Notes: generated by a model not told the origin, from the letters alone. Shown: positions 13,027-22,574, counted from the stretch's first letter. The stretch is 37,673 bases of DNA from Paracoccaceae bacterium (GCA_028749255.1 JAQTYE010000008.1:1-37673), one strand, 5' to 3'. A program made the numbers and translations.

Positions 13027-14172
13027 TCAGGCCAGATGATCATGCCTGGCCAGATATTGCGCCTGCGTGTCCAGTGCCGCGAGCCAATCCGCGATCAGTT
13101 TCGCATCATGCGGTGCAGGGTGAACACCCGCGGGGATGCTGTGGGCCAGAACTGCTTCGGTGGCCAGCGACACCGGCCCCGACACCAGCCGCGCCATGGC
13201 GGATCCGCGCGCGTCCCCGGTGGCATCGAGCGCCCAGGATTTGTGCCAGACCGTGCGCCCCGCCTGCTTGGCCTGCAATGCGACATGCAACACCACGCGG
13301 TCGGGTTCGTCCGGGCCATAGGCGTTGTCGTGCCACAGCTGGTCGGCCAGCATGGCCAGGCGATCATCGGCCCCCGGGGCCGCGTCTTCCAGCGCGGAGA
13401 AAACGGGCTTCCAAGCGTCGGCCCAGCCCATCAAGCGGATCGTGCCGCGCACGAAATCCTCGATCTTCCAACCTGGATCAAAGTGATAATCGGCGATGAA
13501 GGGCAGGCTGTCGCGGTTGGGATAGACTTCAAACGTCTCGGGGCGGGGCAGGGTGGCGTCGAACCGGCTGACAGCTTCCCACGGGCGGCTGACCCGCAAC
13601 TCGATGAAATGCCGGATCGAGCGCGAGGGTGATTTCAGTGCGCGCAAAACGCCCAGCGGTGACCAGCTGAATTTGTAGCGAAACGCATTGGGTTGCGCGG
13701 GCACGCCGCCGCAATAAGAGTGGAACGACAGCGTGGTGTCCGGTGTGGCCAGACCGCTGGTGCGGTAATCGGCGACCAGATCATGCGCCATCAGATGGTC
13801 AATGCCGGGGTCCAGGCCGACCTCGGCCACCAGTGTCACGCCGATATCGCGGGCCCGGGCATCCAGCGCGCGCAGCGCATCGCTGAGGTAAGAGGAGCAG
13901 ACGAAATGTGCGCCGCAGTCCAGCGCGATTTCGGCCAGACTCAGGTGCAGATCGGGCGGCAGCATCGACACGATGACATCCCCCGGCGTCACGGCGGCGC
14001 GCAGGGCATGGGGGCTGTAGGCAGCGATGCGGGCCGGGCGCCCGCCGATCAGCGCGTAGGCCGTGGGTTCGTCGATTGTCCAGACCGTGACCGCGCGGCC
14101 CTGATCAATCAATCGTCGCAGTCCCGGCCCCGAACTCAACCCCGTTCCGCACCAATGGACCATCGCACTCAT
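13027..14172 (-). CDS. Saccharopine dehydrogenase-like NAD(P)-dependent oxidoreductase
   Basis: Rossmann-like N-terminus (MVHWCGTGLSSGPGLRRLIDQG) and the characteristic AEVGLDPGIDHLMAHDLV. Confidence 0.85.
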   Translation of the reverse strand: MSAMVHWCGTGLSSGPGLRRLIDQGRAVTVWTIDEPTAYALIGGRPARIAAYSPHALRAAVTPGDVIVSMLPPDLHLSLAEIALDCGAHFVCSSYLSDALRALDARARDIGVTLVAEVGLDPGIDHLMAHDLVADYRTSGLATPDTTLSFHSYCGGVPAQPNAFRYKFSWSPLGVLRALKSPSRSIRHFIELRVSRPWEAVSRFDATLPRPETFEVYPNRDSLPFIADYHFDPGWKIEDFVRGTIRLMGWADAWKPVFSALEDAAPGADDRLAMLADQLWHDNAYGPDEPDRVVLHVALQAKQAGRTVWHKSWALDATGDARGSAMARLVSGPVSLATEAVLAHSIPAGVHPAPHDAKLIADWLAALDTQAQYLARHDHLA

Positions 14173-14175
14173 CGC

Positions 14176-14415
14176 TCAGCCCCGCGCCGTCTGACGTTCC
14201 GTGACACGATAACCGCGCGCCACCGCCTTGCCGCGCCAGCGGTCGGCCGCATGCACCGCCTCGCGCAGGTTGGAAAACCAGTTCGCCCGGCTGCCCGCAC
14301 GTCGCCCCTGCCGCCCCCATTCGCGCAGCACGGTATATTCGCCGAACAGATTGTCCGAAATTTCAACGCGATAGAACGCCCGAGAGGGCGCGCGGTGGAG
14401 CAGAAGGGTCAGCAT
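14176..14415 (-). CDS. WGR domain-containing small protein
   Basis: 79 aa, RAFYRVEISDNLFGEYTVLREWGRQGRRAG, typical WGR fold sequence; lies 3 bp upstream of the 13027..14172 gene on the same strand. Confidence 0.8.
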   Translation of the reverse strand: MLTLLLHRAPSRAFYRVEISDNLFGEYTVLREWGRQGRRAGSRANWFSNLREAVHAADRWRGKAVARGYRVTERQTARG

Positions 14416-14481
14416 GGCAGTGCTTTCGATCCGGGGTTTGTGCCAAGGAATCAGAAGCGGGGGGGCAATGCCAGCGCAAAA

Positions 14482-15192
14482 TCACGCCCAGCGGACCTCG
14501 CCCAGAAAGATATAGCCCGCGCCGTAGATCGTCTTGATCAGCCGCGGGTTTTTCGGGTCTTCGCCCAGCTTGGTGCGCAGCCGCGAGATCCGCACATCCA
14601 TCGCCCGGTCGAAACTTTCGCCCGCCGCACCGCCCAGACTTTCCTGCATCTGCGCGCGCGAGATCAGCCGGTTGGGCGCGTCCAGAAACAGCCGCAGCAC
14701 CTCGCCTTCGGCATGGGAAAACGGGGTCTCGGTGCCGGCCGCATCGACCAGAATGTAGCGGTCGAAATAGGCGCGCCAGCCCGCGAAATGCGCGATCTGC
14801 GCGGCGGGGCCTGCATCGGCGCGATGCTTTCGCAGACGCGCGCGGATCCGCGCCACCACCTCGGCCGGGTCGAACGGCTTGATGATGTAATCATCGGCCC
14901 CGAGTTCAAGCCCGGTGACCCGGTCCTGCACCTGTGCGCGGCCCGAAATGATGATGATCGCCGCGCCCGATTCCAGCGCCAGCCGATGCACCAGGGCCAG
15001 CCCGTCGCGATCGGGCAGGCCCAGATCCACCAGACAGACATCGGGCGCGGTGCGTTTCAGCGCCGCCTCGAATTCGGTCGCGCGGCCATAGCTCGTGGTG
15101 CGGAACCCGGCCTCTTCCAGCGCGTCCGACAGCATCCGGCGAATTTCGGGTTCGTCGTCCAGAATGGCGACATGCGGTTGGGCGGCACTCAT
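14482..15192 (-). CDS. OmpR-family response regulator
   Basis: Start trimmed to MSAAQPHVAILDDEPEIRRML; receiver D/K residues (CLVDLGLPDRDG, IIKPFDPAEVVARI), winged-helix C-terminus (RISRLRTKLGEDPKNPRLIKTIYGAGYIF). ATGA overlap with the upstream kinase gene. Confidence 0.94.
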   Translation of the reverse strand: MSAAQPHVAILDDEPEIRRMLSDALEEAGFRTTSYGRATEFEAALKRTAPDVCLVDLGLPDRDGLALVHRLALESGAAIIIISGRAQVQDRVTGLELGADDYIIKPFDPAEVVARIRARLRKHRADAGPAAQIAHFAGWRAYFDRYILVDAAGTETPFSHAEGEVLRLFLDAPNRLISRAQMQESLGGAAGESFDRAMDVRISRLRTKLGEDPKNPRLIKTIYGAGYIFLGEVRWA

Positions 15193-17093
15193 TGGCAGGC
15201 TCCGGCGATCAGGGCCGCAAGCTCGGCCTGGGTGAAGGGTTTTTGCAAAACCGGGCAGGGCGCTGCGGCGCGCAGCGCATTTCCGGGCGGCAACGAGGTC
15301 ATCAGCGCGACGCACCGCCGCCCCGCCAGCCGCTGCGCCAGATCGACGCCGGTGGTGGCACCGGGCAATTGCACATCTGACAGCACCATGCCGATATCGG
15401 GCAGATTGGCCAGGGCCTGGGCTTCGGCGACGGTGGTGGCCTCGATCACGCTATGGCCCAGACCGCGCAGCATTTCCCGCACATTCGCGCGGATGTCGTC
15501 GTCGTCTTCGACCAGCAGCACCAGCATCGGGCGCTGGGTTTCCGCCGCGCGCAGCGGCAGTCGCAGGGTGATGCGCGCGCCGGTGGGGGTGTTTTCAAGA
15601 CGCACCGTGCCGCCCGCCAGTTTGGTTTGATCATAGACCATCGACAGGCCCAGCCCCGAGCCTTCGCCACCCTTGGTTGTGAAAAACGGGTCCAGCCCGC
15701 GTTCCAGCGCCTCGGGGGAAAACCCCGGGCCGGTGTCGGTCACCGCAATTTCGACCCAGGTGTCGCGCACGGCATGAGCCTCGATCGTGATGTAGCCGCC
15801 CGCGGGGGCCATCGCATCACGCGCGTTCAGCAGCAGGTTCAGCAGGCTGTCCTGCAAGGGGCCGGGATCCAGCAGGATCGGCGCATCAAGCCCCGCAGAG
15901 AAGATGTCGAGCGTGACCGTAGCGCCCAGCGTAGGCCGCGCCATGGCCGCCAGATCATGCAACAAGCCGCGCAGATCCACCGCCTGTGGACGCAGTTCGC
16001 GTGGACCCGAAATCGCCGCGATCCGGTCAAGCAACATGCCGCCGCGCCGTGCCGCTGCAAGGGTCGAGCGCGCGATTTCGGCGGCCTCGGGGGGCAGATG
16101 GGCCATCCGCTCCAACCGCCCCTGAAGGCCCAGAATGATCGTCAGAAGATTGGCGAAATCATGCGCCAGCCCCGAGGTCAGCTGCGCCGCCAACTCGCGT
16201 TTGGACGATTGCGCCAGCGCCGCGCGGGTCTGCGCTTCGTGGGTGACGTCGGTGGACAGGATGTAGACGCCGTTCACCCCGCCTGCCGCGTCGCGGTCGG
16301 GCGTCAGCGCGATACGGATGCGCCGCCCCGACGGCGCGTGGGTGATTTCGATCACATTGGCCTCGCCCGCCAGCGCGCGGGAAAACCCCGGTTCAATCCG
16401 GGCGAAGGTTTCGGCCCCCAGCGCCTCGTCAACGCGCAGTTCCACCACATCGACCAGACTGCCCGGCATCACATCCGAAAGTTTGCGGTTCGAAAAGGTA
16501 TAGCGGAAGTCACGGTCCACATGGGCGATATGGGCGGGCATCATCTGGGTAACGTGCCGGGTGCGCGCCTCGATCAGGGTCAGTTCGCGCTTGGCCTCTT
16601 CCAGCGCGGCATTGGTGGCGCCAAGGGCCCGGTTCGCCTGCGCCAGCCGCTCGGCGTTTTCCAGAACCTGTTCGGACAGCTCGGCCGAATGGGCGCGCAG
16701 CAGGGCTTCTTGCCGCTTGATTTCGGTGATGTCGGTGTAAACGGTGACCCAGCCCCCCTGCGGCAAGGGCGAGCCCTCGACCGCAATCGTGCGCCCGTTG
16801 GCGCGGGTGCGCTCCATGTAATGCGGTTCAAACGCGCGGGCCTGATCAACGCGCGACCACACGGCTTCTTCGATATCGGCGACCGGGCCGTAATCGCCGC
16901 GCTCGATCAGATAGCGAATCGTGTCGGAAAATGGCGTCCCGGCACGGGTCAGCGCTTCGGGGAGGTCGAACATTCGCTGATATTCACGGTTTGAAACCGC
17001 CAGCCGCAATTCGCTGTCAAAGATCGACAGGGCCTGCTGAATCAGGTTCAAACCGGCCTGCGTCAGCCGTTCGCGTGTGTCATCAGTGGTCAT
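15189..17093 (-). CDS. PAS-domain hybrid histidine kinase with C-terminal receiver
   Basis: Start trimmed to MTTDDTRERLTQAGLNLIQQALSIFD. PAS repeats (SELRLAVSNREYQRMFDLPEAL), SGLAHDFANLLTIILG, HATPase (TDTGPGFSPEALERGLDPFFTTKGGEGSGLGLSMVYD), receiver LLVEDDDDIRANVREML. Confidence 0.93.
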   Translation of the reverse strand: MTTDDTRERLTQAGLNLIQQALSIFDSELRLAVSNREYQRMFDLPEALTRAGTPFSDTIRYLIERGDYGPVADIEEAVWSRVDQARAFEPHYMERTRANGRTIAVEGSPLPQGGWVTVYTDITEIKRQEALLRAHSAELSEQVLENAERLAQANRALGATNAALEEAKRELTLIEARTRHVTQMMPAHIAHVDRDFRYTFSNRKLSDVMPGSLVDVVELRVDEALGAETFARIEPGFSRALAGEANVIEITHAPSGRRIRIALTPDRDAAGGVNGVYILSTDVTHEAQTRAALAQSSKRELAAQLTSGLAHDFANLLTIILGLQGRLERMAHLPPEAAEIARSTLAAARRGGMLLDRIAAISGPRELRPQAVDLRGLLHDLAAMARPTLGATVTLDIFSAGLDAPILLDPGPLQDSLLNLLLNARDAMAPAGGYITIEAHAVRDTWVEIAVTDTGPGFSPEALERGLDPFFTTKGGEGSGLGLSMVYDQTKLAGGTVRLENTPTGARITLRLPLRAAETQRPMLVLLVEDDDDIRANVREMLRGLGHSVIEATTVAEAQALANLPDIGMVLSDVQLPGATTGVDLAQRLAGRRCVALMTSLPPGNALRAAAPCPVLQKPFTQAELAALIAGACQ

Positions 17094-17157
17094 GTGGCTG
17101 CCTCCGGTCCCACCGCTAACATCGTGGCCGTGTGGGGCAAAGAGAAGAAGTTGCCTT

Positions 17158-17177
17158 GTAAGAATTCGTAAGAATTT
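17158..17177. promoter_or_regulatory. Tandem 10-bp direct repeat GTAAGAATTC-GTAAGAATTT, candidate OmpR-type regulator site
   Basis: Two 10-bp repeats head-to-tail with 9/10 identity in the AT-rich divergent intergenic region between the kinase gene and the acyl-CoA ligase gene. Confidence 0.5.
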
Positions 17178-17289
17178 GGAAAAAGTCAGGAAAAGTTTGA
17201 CGCAGAGGGTCACGGCATGACGCTATGGGGGACCGAGGAATCGCCCACTGCGACAAGGGGCGCCGGTTTGCCGGCGTAAGGGAGGACTA

Positions 17290-19257
17290 ATGGCTGACGC
17301 TGTTGCGGCAGAGCAATCTGCGCATTCGATTCCGGCGCTTTTGGCCCGAAACGTCAAACGTTTCGGTGGCCTGCCCGCGTATCGGGAGAAAGAATTCGGT
17401 ATCTGGCAAAGCTGGACCTGGACAGAGACCGCCGAAGAAATCCGCGCGATGGCGTTGGGTTTCCTGAGCCTGGGCGTCGAGCGCGGTGATTACATCGCGA
17501 TCATCGGGCGGAACCGCCCCGCGCATTATTGGGCGATGGTTGCGGCGCAGATGTGCGGCGCGATTCCGGTGCCGCTGTATCAAGACGCTGTGGCCGAAGA
17601 GATGGCCTATGTTCTGGAAAACTGCGGCGCGCGCTTTGTTATCTGCGGCGATCAGGAACAGGTCGACAAGGTGGTCGAGGTCGAGGACCGGATCCACCAC
17701 ATCCAGCATGTGATGTACACCGACAAGCGCGGCATGCGGAAATACGACCACGCCCGGATGAATGCGCTGGAAGATGTGCAATCCGAAGGTCGCGCGGGCC
17801 ATTACCGCTATGAGGAAGAGCTGAACGCACGCATTGCAGAGCTGACCTATGACAGCACCTGCGTGATGCTTTACACTTCGGGGACGACGGGCAAGCCCAA
17901 GGGCGTCGTGCTGTCGAACCGCAACATCATCGAAACCGCCAAGAATTCAGTCACCTTTGATCGGCTGACCCATAACGAAGAGGTTCTGGCCTATCTGCCG
18001 ATGGCCTGGGTCGGCGATTTCATCTTTTCCATTGGTCAGGCGATGTGGGCGGGGTTCACCGTAAACTGCCCCGAAAGCCCGGCGACGATGATGACCGATC
18101 TGCGCGAAATCGGGCCGAGCTATTTCTTCGCCCCGCCGCGGGTGTTCGAAGGCCAGCTGACCAATGTGATGATCCGCATGGAAGATGCGGGCCCGTTCAA
18201 GAAAAAGCTGTTCGACCATTACATGCGTGTCGCGCGCAAGGTCGGGCCGGATATTCTGGATGGCAAGCCGGTCAGCCTGGGGGATCGGCTCAGCTATCTG
18301 CTGGGGGATTTCTTCGTCTACGGGCCGCTGAAAAACACGCTGGGCTTTTCCAATATCCGTGTGGGCTATACCGCGGGCGAGGCGATCGGGCCCGAGATCT
18401 TTGATTTCTACCGCTCGCTCGGGATCAACCTGAAACAGCTGTATGGCCAGACTGAGGCCAGCGTTTTCATCACCCAGCAGCCCGACGGCCAGGTGCGCTC
18501 CGACACGGTCGGTGTGCCCAGCCCTGGGGTCGAGGTGAAAATCGCCGAGAATGGCGAAGTGTTTTACCGCAGCCCTGGCACCTTTGTTGAATACTTCAAG
18601 AACCCCGAAAGCACCGCTTCGACGAAAGACGCCGAAGGCTGGGTCGCTACGGGGGACGCAGGGTTCTTCGAAGAAGGCACCGGGCACCTGCGGATCATCG
18701 ACCGCGCCAAAGACGTGGGCAAAATGGCCGATGGCCGTCTGTTCGCTCCCAAATATGTGGAAAACAAGCTCAAGTTCTACCCCAACATCCTTGAGGCCGT
18801 GGTCTTTGGCGCGGGTCGAGACCGTTGCACTGCCTTCATCAACATCGACCTGACGGCGGTCGGCAACTGGGCCGAGCGCAACAACATCGCCTATGCCTCC
18901 TATCAGGAGCTGGCCGGTCATCCGCGCGTCTATGCGATGATCAAAAGCCATATCGACGAGGTCAACGAAAGCGTCGCGCAAGATCCGATGCTGTCGGGTT
19001 GTCAGGTCCACCGCTTCTTGATCCTGCACAAGGAACTGGATGCGGATGACGGCGAAATGACCCGCACCCGCAAGGTCCGCCGCAATATCGTCGAAAGCAA
19101 ATACGCCGATCTGATCGCCGCGCTCTATGATGGTCGCGACAGCGTCTATACCGAGACCGAGGTGACCTATGAAGATGGCCGCAAGGGCAAGATCACGGCG
19201 ACGCTGACCCTTGCCGATGCGACGGTGACCCCGGAACAAAGGATGGCTGCGGAATGA
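17290..19257 (+). CDS. AMP-binding long-chain-type acyl-CoA synthetase
   Basis: LYTSGTTGKPKGVVLSNRN, GQTEASVFITQ and TGDAGFFEEGTGHLRIIDRAKD motifs. Confidence 0.94.
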   Translation: MADAVAAEQSAHSIPALLARNVKRFGGLPAYREKEFGIWQSWTWTETAEEIRAMALGFLSLGVERGDYIAIIGRNRPAHYWAMVAAQMCGAIPVPLYQDAVAEEMAYVLENCGARFVICGDQEQVDKVVEVEDRIHHIQHVMYTDKRGMRKYDHARMNALEDVQSEGRAGHYRYEEELNARIAELTYDSTCVMLYTSGTTGKPKGVVLSNRNIIETAKNSVTFDRLTHNEEVLAYLPMAWVGDFIFSIGQAMWAGFTVNCPESPATMMTDLREIGPSYFFAPPRVFEGQLTNVMIRMEDAGPFKKKLFDHYMRVARKVGPDILDGKPVSLGDRLSYLLGDFFVYGPLKNTLGFSNIRVGYTAGEAIGPEIFDFYRSLGINLKQLYGQTEASVFITQQPDGQVRSDTVGVPSPGVEVKIAENGEVFYRSPGTFVEYFKNPESTASTKDAEGWVATGDAGFFEEGTGHLRIIDRAKDVGKMADGRLFAPKYVENKLKFYPNILEAVVFGAGRDRCTAFINIDLTAVGNWAERNNIAYASYQELAGHPRVYAMIKSHIDEVNESVAQDPMLSGCQVHRFLILHKELDADDGEMTRTRKVRRNIVESKYADLIAALYDGRDSVYTETEVTYEDGRKGKITATLTLADATVTPEQRMAAE

Positions 19258-20072
19258 CCGATATGAGCCAAGGATACGTCACCGCAGACGGCCGCAAAAT
19301 CGGCGGCGTGCTGATGGAGATGAAAAATATCACCCTGAAATTCGGCGGCGTAACCGCAATTCAGGACATCAGCTTTGACATTCGCGACGGCGAGATCCGC
19401 GCGATCATCGGGCCGAACGGCGCGGGGAAATCCTCGATGCTGAACGTGATCTCGGGGTTCTATGTGCCGACCGAGGGCGAGGTCTGGTTCAAGGGCTACA
19501 AGCGCGGGCCGATGCGGCCCTATCAGGTGGCCCAGTTGGGCATCGCCCGGACCTTCCAGAACATCGCGTTGTTCGATGGTATGTCGGTGCTGGACAACAT
19601 CATGACCGGGCGTCTGACCTTGATGAAATCGGGGCTGCTCTCTCAGGCAATGTGGTGGGGGGCTGCGTCGAAAGAAGAAGACGAGCACCGCGAAAAAGTT
19701 GAAAAGATCATCGACTTCCTTGAAATTCAGAACATTCGGAAAACGCCTGTTGGCCGTCTGCCCTATGGTCTGAAAAAGCGCGTCGAACTGGCCCGCGCAT
19801 TGGCGGCGGAACCCAAGATCCTGCTGTTGGATGAACCGATGGCCGGCATGAACGTCGAGGAAAAAGAGGACATGTGCCGCTTTATCCTGGATGTGAATGA
19901 CGAATTCGGCACCACGATCGCGCTGATCGAACACGATATGGGCGTGGTCATGGACCTGTCCGACCGCGTCGTGGTGATGGATTACGGCAAGAAGATCGGC
20001 GACGGCACCCCCGACGAGGTGCGCAACAGCCAAGAGGTGATCGACGCCTATCTGGGGGTGGCCCATGACTGA
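19254..20072 (+). CDS. Branched-chain-amino-acid-type ABC transporter ATP-binding protein (LivG-like)
   Basis: Walker A GPNGAGKSSML, LivG-type VPTEGEVWFKG, Walker B ILLLDEPMAGMN, ALIEHDMGVVMDLSDRVVVMDYG. ATGA overlap with the ligase gene. Confidence 0.95.
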   Translation: MTDMSQGYVTADGRKIGGVLMEMKNITLKFGGVTAIQDISFDIRDGEIRAIIGPNGAGKSSMLNVISGFYVPTEGEVWFKGYKRGPMRPYQVAQLGIARTFQNIALFDGMSVLDNIMTGRLTLMKSGLLSQAMWWGAASKEEDEHREKVEKIIDFLEIQNIRKTPVGRLPYGLKKRVELARALAAEPKILLLDEPMAGMNVEEKEDMCRFILDVNDEFGTTIALIEHDMGVVMDLSDRVVVMDYGKKIGDGTPDEVRNSQEVIDAYLGVAHD

Positions 20073-20113
20073 GTTGACCCCCACGACCCGCATTCAAGCC
20101 ACGGAGGCGCACC

Positions 20114-21100
20114 ATGCCTGATCAACTGCTTTACGCGATGGAGGTCACCCTCAACGGTCTGATGGCGGGGGTGATGTATGCGCTGGTCGCGCTGGGCTTT
20201 GTGCTGATCTACAAGGCGAGCGGAATTTTCAACTATGCGCAGGGCGTGTTGGCGCTGTTCGCGGCGCTGACGCTGGTCGGTATTCAGCAAGGCCAGGTGC
20301 CCTTTGCGCATCTGATCAACGCGGTCACCGGCGGGCATCTGACGCATTTCGGCTGGACCGTGCCCTCGGTGCTGGCAATTATCCTGACGGCCGCGGTGAT
20401 GGTCGTGCTGGCGATTGTCATCGAAAAACTGGTGCTGAAGCATCTGGTCAATCAGGCGCCGATCATCCTGTTCATGGCGACCATCGGCATGGCCTATTTC
20501 CTGGAAGGGTTTGGCGATGTGATGTGGGGTGCCGACATCAAGAAGCTGGACGTCGGCCTGCCGCAAGGCATTTCGGACACGGTCGAGGGGCTGACCGACC
20601 GCATTTTCGGCTATGGCTTCTTTGTTGATAACCTCGACATCGTGGCGACGGTGGTGGCGATTTTGCTGGTGACGGCGCTGACGCTGTTCAGCCAATATTC
20701 GAAACAGGGCCGGGCCCTGCGCGCGGTGGCGGATGACCACCAGGCGGCGCTGTCGGTCGGGATCTCGCTGCGCTTCATCTGGATTTTGGTCTGGTCGATC
20801 GCGGGCTTCGTGGCGCTGGTCGCGGGCATCATGTGGGGCTCCAAATCCGGGGTGCAATTCTCGCTGTCGCTGATCGCCCTCAAGGCGCTGCCGGTGCTGA
20901 TGCTGGGCGGGTTCACGTCGATCCCCGGGGCGATTGTCGGCGGTCTGATCATCGGTGTGGGCGAGAAACTGTTCGAGTTCCTGGCTGGCCCGCTGATCGG
21001 GGGCGCGACCGAAAACTGGTTTGCCTATGTTCTGGCGCTGATCTTCCTCGTGTTCCGGCCGCAGGGCCTGTTCGGCGAAAAGATCATCGAGCGGGTGTGA
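20114..21100 (+). CDS. Branched-chain-type ABC transporter permease (LivH-like)
   Basis: LNGLMAGVMYALVALGFVLIYKASGIFNYAQG, GGFTSIPGAIVGGLIIGVGE, VFRPQGLFGEK. Confidence 0.95.
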   Translation: MPDQLLYAMEVTLNGLMAGVMYALVALGFVLIYKASGIFNYAQGVLALFAALTLVGIQQGQVPFAHLINAVTGGHLTHFGWTVPSVLAIILTAAVMVVLAIVIEKLVLKHLVNQAPIILFMATIGMAYFLEGFGDVMWGADIKKLDVGLPQGISDTVEGLTDRIFGYGFFVDNLDIVATVVAILLVTALTLFSQYSKQGRALRAVADDHQAALSVGISLRFIWILVWSIAGFVALVAGIMWGSKSGVQFSLSLIALKALPVLMLGGFTSIPGAIVGGLIIGVGEKLFEFLAGPLIGGATENWFAYVLALIFLVFRPQGLFGEKIIERV

Positions 21101-21268
21101 CGGCGATGAAAATTGTTTGCGATAACAAGAAAATCGTTGATCGGTGCGCCCGGGTGCGACATTCTGACACGGATCTGATCGCCAAGGGGAGTGGAGGCCC
21201 CGGTCGGAGAAAAGGGACGCAAGCGCGGCCCACCATGGTCGCGCAAGGGATTGGGAGGTCCTTTGGCC

Positions 21269-21448
21269 ATGAAAACCTGTGCAACCGTGTTCACGATCGG
21301 ATGGGGCGCCGCGCTGGCCTTTGGCTGGATCGCGCTGGCCGCACCGCCGGGCGAACCGCAAAGTCTGCAAATGCTGAATATCTTGCTGGCAGCCATCGGT
21401 GCGGGCGTCGGGATCTTTTCCTGGATGCGCATTCGGCGGGGCTGCTGA
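21269..21448 (+). CDS. Small hydrophobic 59-aa protein, two predicted TM segments, unknown function
   Basis: MKTCATVFTIGWGAALAFGWIALAAPPGEPQSLQMLNILLAAIGAGVGIFSWMRIRRGC, within ORF 21191..21448. Preceded by GGGAGG about 11 nt upstream; two apolar stretches and a basic C-terminus. Confidence 0.6.
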   Translation: MKTCATVFTIGWGAALAFGWIALAAPPGEPQSLQMLNILLAAIGAGVGIFSWMRIRRGC

Positions 21449-21497
21449 GGGGAGCGACTGACGCCATCCCCCAAACGATTAATGGGGGGAGGATCTG

Positions 21498-22574
21498 ATG
21501 TTCTACCGCGAGGCAGGCGATTTCAAGACAACCTATCGGGAAGATAGCCAAACCTTCCCGATCAAATTCGATCGGCTGCGGTTTTATGCCGTGCTGGCCG
21601 TGGCTTACGGTGTGATCCCGCTGTTCATCAACGACTATTGGGCGAACGCGGTGGCGGTGCCCTTCCTGATCTATGCCATCGCGGCGATCGGGTTGAATGT
21701 GCTGGTGGGGTATGCGGGGCAGGTCAGCCTTGGCACCGGGGGCTTCATGGCGGTGGGCGCCTACGCCTGCTACAAGCTGATGACGGCCTTCCCCGAGGTG
21801 TCGATCTTTGTCCATGTGCTGTTGGCGGGCGGTGTGACGGCCGTTGTCGGCGTGCTGTTCGGCCTGCCCAGCCTGCGGATCAAGGGGTTCTATCTGGCGG
21901 TGGCCACGCTGGCCGCGCAGTTCTTCCTTGTGTGGCTGTTCAACAAGGTGCCGTGGTTTTACAACTACTCTGCCTCGGGGCAGATCACTGCGCCCGACCG
22001 TACCGTGTTTGGCGTGTTTGTCACCGGCGCACAGACCAGCGCGATGGCGAAATACATGTTCTGTCTGGTGATGCTGACCATCGTCGCGGTGCTGGCGCGC
22101 AATCTGACGCGCGGCATGGTGGGGCGTAAATGGATGGCCATTCGTGACATGGACATCGCCGCCGAAATCATCGGGGTGAACCCGCTGACCGCCAAGATGA
22201 CCGCGTTCATGGTCAGCTCTTTCTTCATCGGGATTGCCGGCGCGCTGTTCTTCTCGGTCTATCTGGGGGCTGCTGAAGTTGGCGAGGCCTTCGGGATCCA
22301 GAAATCGTTCCTGATCCTGTTCATGGTCATCATCGGCGGTCTGGGCAGCATCTTCGGCAGCTTCGCGGGGGCCGCGTTCCTGGTGCTGCTGCCGGTTCTG
22401 CTCAAGAACCTTCTGGTGGGGGCGCTGAACTGGCCGACCGATCTGGCCGCGCATATCGAGCTGATGATCGTGGGTGCCCTGATCGTGGTGTTCCTGATCG
22501 CCGAACCGCACGGGCTTGCGCAGCTTTGGCGTGTGGCAAAAGAGAAATTGAGACTTTGGCCCTTCCCGCACTAA
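21498..22574 (+). CDS. Branched-chain-type ABC transporter permease (LivM-like)
   Basis: YAIAAIGLNVLVGYAGQVSLGTGGFMAVGAYA, GLPSLRIKGFYLAVATLAAQFF, RDMDIAAEIIGVN. Confidence 0.95.
   Translation: MFYREAGDFKTTYREDSQTFPIKFDRLRFYAVLAVAYGVIPLFINDYWANAVAVPFLIYAIAAIGLNVLVGYAGQVSLGTGGFMAVGAYACYKLMTAFPEVSIFVHVLLAGGVTAVVGVLFGLPSLRIKGFYLAVATLAAQFFLVWLFNKVPWFYNYSASGQITAPDRTVFGVFVTGAQTSAMAKYMFCLVMLTIVAVLARNLTRGMVGRKWMAIRDMDIAAEIIGVNPLTAKMTAFMVSSFFIGIAGALFFSVYLGAAEVGEAFGIQKSFLILFMVIIGGLGSIFGSFAGAAFLVLLPVLLKNLLVGALNWPTDLAAHIELMIVGALIVVFLIAEPHGLAQLWRVAKEKLRLWPFPH

Noticed and set aside
13693-16994. Plus-strand ORFs of 645 aa and 513 aa opposite the two-component genes
   Set aside because: Mirror ORFs of the kinase/regulator genes; no domain features.
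20833-21498. 221-aa plus-strand ORF running through the LivH-like 3' end and the gap
   Set aside because: Mostly out-of-frame overlap with the permease and the 59-aa ORF; sequence looks random apart from a possible ATG at 21108.
20048-22571. Long minus-strand ORFs (440 aa and 426 aa) opposite the LivH/LivM-like genes
   Set aside because: Charged low-complexity (RDQ/HR-rich) antisense artefacts over clear permease genes.
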